64,000 bases of DNA from JAWVFK01 sp033856175 (GTDB lineage: Bacteria > Actinomycetota > Thermoleophilia > Solirubrobacterales > 70-9), in NCBI GenBank assembly GCA_033856175.1, contig JAWVFK010000024.1, forward strand, positions 24,165-88,164, given 5' to 3'. The translations under genes and the position numbers were made by a program. Under the pieces are notes generated by a model. The model was given only the letters and a program-made list of their open reading frames with translations. It was not told where the DNA came from and did no database searches. This document shows positions 30,418-38,800 of the stretch, piece by piece (position 1 is the stretch's first letter; each line of letters opens with the position of its first letter).

Positions 30418-30477
30418 CAGATCTACCGCCGCCAGGCCCCCGCCCTGGAGGTGCGGCGGTTCTCGCTCAGTCCGTAG
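30418..30477. repeat. 60-bp dispersed repeat, copy 1
   Basis: This sequence closely matches 31785-31844: the first 23 bases are identical and the total difference is about 10 of 60. It carries a hairpin (ACCGCCGC/GCGGCGGT outer, CAGG/CCTG inner) and a stop codon on each strand. On the minus strand it forms the end of the unknown gene 30423-30743; on the plus strand it encodes the same C-terminal peptide as the sigma factor downstream. Confidence 0.8.
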
Positions 30478-30743
30478 CGATTGCGGTGGAGCAGTGCCCG
30501 AATCCGACCGTGCAGCGTCGGTCTGATCAGATGGGTTCCCCCGTCGGGGAAGACAAGGACCGCCGTGTAGCCGTCGTGCCTGCTTTCGGCGATGTTTCGC
30601 CCGGTGCTGGGCAGATCGGAAGCGATAAACGAAGATCGGCTCGGATAGAGCTTCTCGCCGCGCAGGACGGCGTCAATCGCCTCGTCCATGCGCCTGGAGG
30701 CTTGTATCGCCGCGGGGCTGCGGTTGCTGCTCATCGATCCCAT
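30423..30743 (-). CDS. small protein of unknown function
   Basis: A 106-residue reading frame with no family I recognise. The N-terminal half is helical and polar (ASRRMDEAIDAVLRGEKL); the middle YTAVLVFPDGGTHLIRP looks like beta-strand; the tail RYGLSENRRTSRAGAWRR is basic and encoded by a dispersed repeat, so the original gene may have ended earlier. It overlaps the upstream minus-strand gene by 13 bases, suggesting a two-gene unit like a toxin-antitoxin pair, but nothing in the sequence proves that. Confidence 0.5.
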   Translation of the reverse strand: MGSMSSNRSPAAIQASRRMDEAIDAVLRGEKLYPSRSSFIASDLPSTGRNIAESRHDGYTAVLVFPDGGTHLIRPTLHGRIRALLHRNRYGLSENRRTSRAGAWRR

Positions 30744-31036
30744 GATTCGATCATCGCTCGGTATGCGGCCAGGGCTTCGGCGTGAGCGACCCGCATCGCC
30801 GCCCCAAAATCACCTCGATAGAAGATCTCCCCACGCTGCTTGCCACCGGTGCGAGTGTAGCGATGCATCTCGTTGACGCCATGGGCGTTGTCCCAGACGC
30901 GCACCGTCTGCCAGCCGCCATCGCGTAGGGCGATCAGGACGAGCGAGTAGCTCACCACCAGGCCGGTACGGTCGGTGCGGAAGGAGACCCGGAGGTGTAC
31001 GTCGGGCTCCTCCTCGATCTCGAAGTCCGGGCTCAC
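30731..31036 (-). CDS. small protein of unknown function
   Basis: A 101-residue protein starting at a GTG. It reads as a compact beta-rich fold (VHLRVSFRTDRTGLVVSYSL, WQTVRVWDNAHGVNEMHRY) followed by a C-terminal helix (AMRVAHAEALAAYRAMIE). Composition and codon use look like a real gene. It is the first of two overlapping minus-strand genes and is divergent from the sigma factor. I do not recognise the family with confidence. Confidence 0.65.
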   Translation of the reverse strand: MSPDFEIEEEPDVHLRVSFRTDRTGLVVSYSLVLIALRDGGWQTVRVWDNAHGVNEMHRYTRTGGKQRGEIFYRGDFGAAMRVAHAEALAAYRAMIESWDR

Positions 31037-31102
31037 CCATTGACAAGTGGCGACGGCTCACAATTCGCCCCCCAACCGTCGCGCGGTACCCGCGGCGCGG
31101 CG

Positions 31103-31108
31103 TATGAT
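31103..31108 (+). promoter_or_regulatory. candidate -10 element of the sigma factor gene
   Basis: TATGAT lies 16 bases before the TTG start chosen for the sigma factor, with GGGGAG between them as ribosome binding site. No clear -35 match. Confidence 0.35.
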
Positions 31109-31124
31109 GCCGCCGGGGAGTGCC

Positions 31125-31844
31125 TTGAGCGCCAAGCAGCCAACCAGCGTCTCGCAGATCGCCTTCGTCGAACGGCTGGAGCCGTCGGCCGAGCACATCG
31201 AGGATCTCGAGACCGCTCGCCTGGTGACGAGCATCCAAGCCGGTGCCGGGCCCGACGCCTTCACAGCGCTCTATCGTCGCTACTTCGACCGGATCTTCAG
31301 CTACCTGCGGCTGCTGGTCAACGACAGCCACCAGGCGGAGGACCTGACCCAGGACGTCTTCATCAAGCTGATGGAGAAGATCCCCGACTACCGCCGTCGC
31401 AGCGAGCCCTTCCGCGCCTGGCTATTCACCGTGGCGCGCAACCAGGCGATCGATCGCCTGCGGCGCTCGAACCGGCTCGAGCTGGATGAGAACGGCGCTG
31501 GGGAGCGCGCCCAGGCAGCCCGCTCCGATGAGCCGTCGCTCGGCGGCTTCGACTGGATCAGCGACGGCGACCTCGTTCTCTTCATCGAGCGCCTGCCTCT
31601 CGCCCAGCGCCAGGTCTTGGTGTTGAGGTTCATGCTCGACATGACCCACGCCGAGATCGCGGCGGTCCTCGGCCGTAGCGCGGTCGACGTGCGCACCCTC
31701 CAGCACCGTGCTCTGCGCTTCCTGAACGGCCGCCTGGGCGCCATCCGGGCCCGGCCTTCGACGGAGAAGCGCCGGACGCGCAGCCAGATCTACCGCCGCC
31801 AGGCCCCGGTCCTGCGCATGCGGCGCTTCTCTCTCAGCCCGTAG
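31125..31844 (+). CDS. ECF-type RNA polymerase sigma factor
   Basis: A 239-residue sigma-70 family factor with regions 2 and 4 only. Region 2 spans FTALYRRYFDRIFSYLRLLV to FRAWLFTVARNQAIDRLRR, with the DLTQDVFIKL core; region 4 is LPLAQRQVLVLRFMLDMTHA followed by the helix-turn-helix EIAAVLGRSAVDVRTLQHRAL. The TTG at 31125 is chosen because GGGGAG lies 5 bases upstream; ATGs at 31104 and 31107 are alternatives. No anti-sigma gene is adjacent. The last 20 codons coincide with a dispersed repeat whose other copy is at 30418. Confidence 0.88.
   Translation: MSAKQPTSVSQIAFVERLEPSAEHIEDLETARLVTSIQAGAGPDAFTALYRRYFDRIFSYLRLLVNDSHQAEDLTQDVFIKLMEKIPDYRRRSEPFRAWLFTVARNQAIDRLRRSNRLELDENGAGERAQAARSDEPSLGGFDWISDGDLVLFIERLPLAQRQVLVLRFMLDMTHAEIAAVLGRSAVDVRTLQHRALRFLNGRLGAIRARPSTEKRRTRSQIYRRQAPVLRMRRFSLSP
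31785..31844. repeat. 60-bp dispersed repeat, copy 2
   Basis: This copy supplies the sigma factor C terminus (SQIYRRQAP then RRFSLSP). Of the codon differences from copy 1 in the plus frame, four are silent and three change the residue; in the minus frame five of six change it. The hairpin stems CCGCCGC/GCGGCG and CAGG/CCTG are kept while the loop sequence differs. Confidence 0.8.
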
Positions 31845-31897
31845 CGTTCCTTGCGTTTCCGTGGCGCTGCTGCTCGGCCGCTATAGCAACCGGGGTC

Positions 31898-31903
31898 TAT
31901 ACT
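31898..31903 (+). promoter_or_regulatory. -10 element of the XRE regulator
   Basis: TATACT is 9 bases before the ATG at 31913, in a locally AT-rich stretch, implying a leaderless transcript. Confidence 0.55.
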
Positions 31904-31912
31904 TTTTATGCT

Positions 31913-32248
31913 ATGAGCGTTGGCAACCTCATCCGGCGGGCCCGGCAGCGAGAGGGGCTCACCCAAGCTGAGCTTGCGCGGCGGCTCGGGACGACCCAGT
32001 CCGCGGTCGCGCGGCTGGAGGCCGGCCGCGGCAACCCGACCGTCGGCACGGTCGACAGGGCGCTCCGCGCCTGCGGTCACGTACTCGAGCCGCGATCGCG
32101 GCGACTGACGGAGGAGGTGGACGAGACGTTGATCGCCGCCCAGCTGCGAATGACCCCGGCGCAGCGGCTGGCTCGGTTCGAGACCGAGTACCGGCAGTTC
32201 CGCGGTCTCGCCGGGGACGCCGCCGCGTCGCGGCGGCGGGCCGCGTGA
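31913..32248 (+). CDS. XRE-family helix-turn-helix regulator
   Basis: A 111-residue protein with a Cro/C1-type HTH at residues 5-60 (LIRRARQREGLTQAELARRL, TTQSAVARLEAGRGNPTVGT). The C-terminal part (TPAQRLARFETEYRQFRGLA) is helical. It overlaps the following nucleotidyltransferase gene by 4 bases. The pairing of an XRE regulator with a nucleotidyltransferase is typical of toxin-antitoxin modules, with this protein the antitoxin and autorepressor; that role is inferred. Confidence 0.88.
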   Translation: MSVGNLIRRARQREGLTQAELARRLGTTQSAVARLEAGRGNPTVGTVDRALRACGHVLEPRSRRLTEEVDETLIAAQLRMTPAQRLARFETEYRQFRGLAGDAAASRRRAA

Positions 32249-32745
32249 GCGACGAGCTCACGGCGCCGGAGTTCGAGCTCTCCCGGCTGCTGGAAAGGCT
32301 CGGCGGGGAGCGGGTCGAATTCGTCGTCATCGGCGGCATCGCTCGGATCGCGCTGGGGTCGCCGCGCTTCACAAAGGATCTCGACATCTGTCCTGCCCTC
32401 GACCGGCCGAACCTGAAACGCCTCGCCCGGGCGTTGAATTCTCTGAATCCGAAGCTTCGCAGCGAGGACGAGCCGGTCCCGGTGAAGCTGAACGCGGCCT
32501 TGCTGGAGCGCACACAGGTGATGACGCTGGAGACGGACGCCGGCTGGATTGACATCCTTCACGAGCCGAAGGGATCTGGCGGCTACGACGCCCTCCGCCG
32601 GCACGCCGAGCGGATCGAGCTGGACGGGTACCCGGTCATCGTCGCGGCGATCGACGACCAGATCGCGATGAAGCTGGCATCCGGCAGGCAACTCGACCTG
32701 GGCGATGTCGAGATCCTGCGGGCGATCAAGCGCCTTGGTGGTTGA
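32245..32745 (+). CDS. nucleotidyltransferase-like protein, putative toxin
   Basis: A 166-residue protein of the Pol-beta/AbiEii-like nucleotidyltransferase fold. The active-site pattern is FVVIGGIARIALGSP, RFTKDLDI, with the two acidic residues of the DxD motif present; a third acidic residue may be in WIDIL. It starts at a GTG overlapping the XRE gene. Members of this fold act as AMP- or CMP-transferring toxins in related modules. Whether this one is active, and on what, is unknown. Confidence 0.8.
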   Translation: MSDELTAPEFELSRLLERLGGERVEFVVIGGIARIALGSPRFTKDLDICPALDRPNLKRLARALNSLNPKLRSEDEPVPVKLNAALLERTQVMTLETDAGWIDILHEPKGSGGYDALRRHAERIELDGYPVIVAAIDDQIAMKLASGRQLDLGDVEILRAIKRLGG

Positions 32746-32829
32746 CCAGCGCGGCTGAGCGCGGGAGGCGCCCATTCGAGTCAGGTAAGTCCGTGCAACA
32801 TTCGAGCCCGCCCGGCTCGTTCTGCTTGC

Positions 32830-35800
32830 ATGGACCGGGACCGGCCAAGAGGGCAGCGTCGCTTGCGCGGAAGACGCCTGGCTACGGCGGGCATCGCGGT
32901 CCTTCTCGCCATCGGCCTCGCCACGGGCGCCAGCGCCAACCACGGCGACACGCCCACCGGAACCCCGGAAGCCGGCGAGCTCGGCGGCAAGAGCACCGAC
33001 GACCCGAGCGCGACCAACACCGACTACACGCCCCGGGCCCAGCCCGGGGAGCAAGCGGGCTGGACGCGTGTCGCGGGCGCCAACTTCGGCGCCAATGCAT
33101 CGCGCCTAACCCCCTTTGACGCCGACTTCTACTCGCTCAGCTTCAAAGACGAGCAAAACGGCCTGATCGCGGGATCGAAGTGCAAGGCGGAGAAGCCAAA
33201 GCCCGAGGACACAGACAGCTGCGAGCGAGTGCCGCTGATCTACCGCTACTCGGCGCCGCCGGGCCAGCTCGCGAGCCTGCAAAAGGAGCAACTGCCCGCA
33301 GATGCGGCCGCAAAGCCCGGCTTCGTCGGCGCAATCGCCTGGATCTCACAGGATCAAGCCCTCGCCGTCGGCGGCACGGGCTCCTACCCACGCCGCGAGC
33401 TGGCGCGTAATCCCGGCGAGTCAGATGCCGACTACGCCAAGCGCGACGAGTCAGAGGGTGCCGGCAAGGCCAGGGCCTGGCTCTATGAGAACGGGAGCTG
33501 GCGCGAGCTGACGGACCTTCCTCCCGACATGCGCGGCCTCAACGCCCTGGCCTGCTCGCCGCGCCAGCAGGGCTACTGCGTCGCTGGCGGCCTCGGCCAG
33601 CTCTGGAGCTTCAGGGGCGGCAAGTTCGAATCGACCCCCGTAACCAGCGCCTTGGCTTCCACCGCAGGCGCTGTGGAAACCGACACCCCAATCGCCCTTC
33701 GCATCCGCGACATCCGCTTCGCCCCCGGCGACAGCGCACCCCCCGACGCAGACGTAGTCGCCGTCACCTCAGGCTGCTGCGCCCAGAGCCCGACCAACAA
33801 CAACTCCTCGCTCCTTCGCTACGATGGCACCACCTGGCACATGGTTGTCGGCACCGAGGAGAGCTACTACTCGCTCTTTCTCTCCCGGGGCTCGGGCGAT
33901 CAGGCCGACCAGCTGAAGGACTCGGTGCTCATCACCCCCGGCGGGCCGGCGTCCTCTGTCGAGGCACCCTCGGCGATCACCAACCCGACTGACGTCAATA
34001 CCAACGGCGTTGTGGTGGGAAGCAAGTGCGCGACAGATTCGGCCTATCCGTTCGCCCACGCCTGGGCGGGAGATGCGGTTCCGGACACTCTCGCCGATAA
34101 GGACTGCAAGAAGAACCCCACCGCCGAGCAGCTGCTGCTCGGCAAAGGGTCAGTGTGCGCAGCGGGCGGATGTAGCGCCCGCCTGGTCGCGGCCGACGGT
34201 GACCTGACGCGCCAGTGCACGGATTCGCAGATATACAGCCGCGGCGTCGACCACTGCGGCCACAACGATCCCCCCGACGGCATCCCCGACTGGGCGGTGG
34301 GCGTCCTTCGCTCCAGCGGCCAGGGGATCGCCTACACCACGGCGACGGTTACCCAGCGGCTCGCCGGTCCGCTCCCTTCTCCTTACAGCGGGGGGCCCCT
34401 TGGAAGCCAGCCGAGCCGCTCCACAGGAAACATAGACGGCTGCACCGGCGCCGACGCCCAGAACCTCGCTCCTTCAACTCCCAACCCAATCAATAGCGCC
34501 CCGTTCCCTTCCCAAGACCTCTGCACCCCCGCCGGCTACATCAAGTACGCCCAGTCCACCAAGGCCCTATTCAAGCTCCCCTCCTACGCCCTCAACGCTT
34601 ATCGCGCCGTTGGCACCCAGGGCGTCGGCTGGGCGGCCGGCGACCACGGCGCGGTCCTGCGCCTGGGCGAGGGCCCGGCGATCGCCGGCGGCGAGCAGCA
34701 AACCACCGGCGGGACGCAGAAAAGCCACCAGCCGGCGACGCTGCCCGACGCCCAAGCCTACGCCGGCTACCACCAGCCCTTGAGCGGCGATCCGGGCTTC
34801 GTTCCGCCGCTCGCCGCCCAGCGCAAAGAGCAGTTGGCCAAGCCTGACTTCTTCGCCGCCGGCTCCCCCGACACCGTCCTGCCCTCTCGCCAAAACGAGG
34901 AGGCCAGCTCGATGGTGATGAGCCGCGACGGCTCGCAGGGGTGGGCGGTCGGCCCGGGTGACAACGGGAACACGCCCATGTCCCTGTACCGCTATGACGG
35001 CTCGAAATGGTCGCGCTGCGCCACCCAGACGGCGGACGGAGCCCAGGCCGACCCCGCCTGCGTCCAGCTTGGTCCTTTGGCCGCGGCGGGGGTGCGCCTC
35101 TACGCGGCCGCCAGAGTGCCCTTGGAGAGCGACTCCGATCCCTCAAACGACGACGAGTTCGAGGTGGTCGCCGTCGGCACGAAGTACAAAGGGTCTCCGA
35201 CCGTGGTGCGCTACCGAAACGGATTTTGGGCAATCGATCACGGTGCGATGACGGACCTGAGCAAAAACATCTCCTCAACGGATCAGCTGGTCGACGTCGC
35301 GTTCGTCGCACCCGATGACGGCTGGGCGATTGGGCGAAACACGGTGGTGAATCGAAACCGGGACCTCCTGCACTTCGACGGGGCGCACTGGTTGGTTTGC
35401 TCGAACGACCCTGAGCGGTGCGGCGATTCCGCCGGGCGGCTTCCTCGGGTCGGTAGTGCGACTGAGGCTGAGGGCACGAGCATGCGCCTCGCCGGCGCCG
35501 GGGCACGGACATACCTGTTCGCGACCAGGACGGTCCGGGACGCGACGGGGCAGGGCAGCAGTCCCTACCCGATGATCCTCTACAAGGACCCCGGCGGCAG
35601 CTGGACCGGTGGCGTCGACACAACCAACGACAGCACCTACAACCCCACAGACGGCGGCTGGGACCCCGGGCGTTCGGACAACGCCAGCGCACGGGTGTCC
35701 GCCAATCAGGGTCGCGTCTTCTCGGTCGCCGCGACCAAGTCCCCGGGCGGTTATCAGGGCTGGGCCGTTGGCGAGTTTGGGGGCACCGACTGCACCGCGG

Positions 35801-38800
35801 CGTCGCTGATGCTGCGCCTGGGAGACGACGGCTTTGCTCCATGGACAAAGGACGACGCTGCCGCCCGGAACCTACGCGAGAACTGCGCGATCGAACCCCA
35901 GCAGCAGCTGGCGCTAACCGGTGTGGACGGGTCGACTCGGTCGCTGATCGTCTCGGGTGCTTACCGGCAGACCCCGAGCCTGGCTTTCAATACCAAGCGT
36001 GAGCGCTGGGAGGTACTGGCTGACCCTTTTTTGGGGGCGACTCCCGACTACCTCCAAAACGGACAGGCTGTCATCGGGGCGTCGGCGCGCGACGGCGAGG
36101 GAGGCTTCTGGGTGGCGGCGCGCAGGGGCTCGTCGTGCCTCGGCAGTAGCACGCAGAGCTATTGCCGGCGGGATCTCTACTTCTACCACTACACTGACCA
36201 CCCGCCAAAGCAGCTCTTTACCGACACCCCAAACCCGGCTCAGAACACCCCGGTCACGGCGGCGGCCGGTGGCGCCGATGGGAGCTTTTGGCTCGGTGAC
36301 CAAGACGGCGCGCTCTATCGCTATGACCGCGCCACCGGGTGGAGCGTGGGCACCAAAGTGCCCGACTGGGACCCCAAGCGGGCGACGGTGGCTCATGCCG
36401 TCAATGCGATCGCTGTCGGCGCCGACGGCAGCGGCATCGCCGTTGGCGAGAGCGGGCGGATCGCCGATCTGGGCGCCGGGCAACTGGTGCTCGATCCCGC
36501 CACCGACCGGCCATGCGCGGGCTTTGCCTCGTCACCTCCTTGCTCCACCGGGCTCGACCTCAGCGAGGCCGCGATTGGCCCGGATGGCTCGGCGATGGCG
36601 GGCGGCAAGAGCCTCGCGCTTTTGTGGCGCCCCGCCGGCGGCCAGTTTCGCCTCATCGCGCCGCCTGCGGTCTCGGCGACCAACTACATAAGCGGTCTTT
36701 CGATGCCACGGGCCGACCGCGCCTATCTGACGCTCAGCTCGGGTCTGCTTTATCGCGGCGAGCTGGGCTCGGGGGGCTGGGGCTGGACACTGGAGAGCAG
36801 GATCGCGGCGGACCTTGCGGTCGACGGCGACGCTTTTGACGACAATCTCGGCGAGAGGCTGACTGCGGTCGCCGTCGACGCATCGGGGCGCGGCTACGCG
36901 GTCGGCACCGGCGGCTTGATCTTGCAGCGCTCGCCAGGCGCAGAGGATCCCTGGCGCCGAATCGGCACGCAGTTCCTCGACGATTTTCACTCGGTTGCAA
37001 TTGCGGCCGGCGGGTCGGCCAAGGGAGCGCTGATCGGCGGCACCAACGGCAGCGTGCTCACCGTCTCTGGAGACCGGGTTGAGCCGGCTCACGCCGCCGA
37101 CACCTACGACCCGGTCAACGCGATGGGCTTTTACGAGGCCAAGGTGACCCAGGTCGCCCTTGTCGCCGGCTCACGGGCGGGCCAGGCGGAGGCGTGGGCG
37201 GTCGAGACGGGAGCCCGCGATTACCTCAACCGCAACCCCGTTCCACAGGCGCTGCTGCATTACTCAAGCGATCCGGGGGATCCCCTGCTCGCCCCTGAGC
37301 ACCGCGCCCGGCCTTTGCCCGACGCCCCCGAGCCAAGCCCGGGCGAGATCTCCTTCGCCACCTTTGGCAAGCAGGACTGCCAGTACTTCACCGCCGTCAC
37401 CAATGACGCCACTGGCTGCAAGCCGATGGACGGCTCAAACCTGACGACCGATGTAATTGCCCGGCGCATCGATGGCGAGATCGAGTCACGAGCGAGTGCG
37501 CCCGCAGGGCCGCAGTTCACGCTTTTCAGCGGCGATGCAAGCGAGGGTGCGGGAGGGGGACGGGGGCAGACGAGCAGCACCGCCGAGACACCCAGCGACG
37601 CCGACCTGAAACACCGCAACTGGATCGATCTTGTCGCCGGCCCGTTGCTTGACGCCGAGCAGCCGCTGTTCGGGGCAATCGGTGGCTTTGACCTTGGCGG
37701 TGTACGGGGATGCCTTTACCAGCTCTGTGTGGACAGCCGGCAGAGTTCGGGCGCCGGCCACAACCAGCAGTGGCGCGAGACGATGACGGCGATGGCCCCC
37801 TGGGGCGCAAGCGGTTATCAGGCCCATGGCCTGAGTTTCGATCGCCTCCCCGACTCTGGCATCTCCCAGCAAGCCCAAGGCGGCGCTACCCACTACGCCT
37901 TCGACATCAAGCGAAGCGAGGAGGCGGTCGCCAGGCTCGTTGTCGCCGACACCTCCGAGGGCTCCCTAACAGCCTCAGACCCCCAGCAGGACCCAATCGA
38001 GCCGAGCGGCCAGTCCGCCTGGCTGCAACAGGTCCTCTGCACCGGCCAAAACCCAGGCGACACAGGCTGCACGAGAGCTCCCGATCAAGCGGCAATCGTG
38101 GTCTCCAACACCCCCACCTACACCTACGCCCCAATTAGCCCAACAGAAACCCAGACAGACGCCGCCGCCTTCGAGTCGATCATGCTGAAGAACAAGGTCT
38201 CGGTCGTGGTCTCGGGACGGCTGGGCTGGAACGGCCTCTACTGGGCCCTTGCCCCCGGCGTTCACTACCCCTGCCCGGGCGGCGATTACTCCCAGCTGCC
38301 GCCAGATAGCTCAAAGCCAAGCGCTTGCGGCCAGGGCCCAGCTGGCGCCGGCTCGACGCCGAGCCCCGATGACGCCGCCAAGGCGGCCCGCGAGCAGGTC
38401 CCGGCGGCAGGCGATGCGGTCGACCAGGCCCAAGGCATAAACAAGGGCCTCACAGGCGCGGTCCCCTTCGTCGTCTCCTCCTCGGCGGGGGGCAAGTTCA
38501 ACCAGGGCGCCGAGCAAAGCGGCAGCGCCACCGCCCGAAACGGCTTTTGGCGGGGCTACTCGGTCGTCCACGTTGGCGAGGACGGCAAGGTGACGGTCGA
38601 GCAGCGCCCGGTGATCGACTGGCTGGGCGTCAGGGGCGGCAAGCGCCTTTTGCGTCCCGGCCAAAGGCTGCCGATCACCGGCTATGCCCGCGAGCCCTTT
38701 GGCATCGATCAGTCCGAGCGCTTCTATGACATTCCGAAGAGCGCGGCGATCACCCACCGCTGGGCGCTCGTCCTCGCTGATCCCGAAAAGCCCTGGCTAC

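Noticed and set aside
29563..30477. Open frame ending in the sigma-factor-like peptide RRFSLSP
   Set aside because: Upstream it is only an Arg-rich shadow of dapB; only the last 20 codons resemble the sigma factor, so it is recorded as a repeat and not as a gene.
31790..32080. 96-codon minus-strand frame ending in GAWRR
   Set aside because: It lies antisense to the sigma factor end and the XRE gene, and its similarity to the other minus-strand gene is confined to the dispersed repeat.
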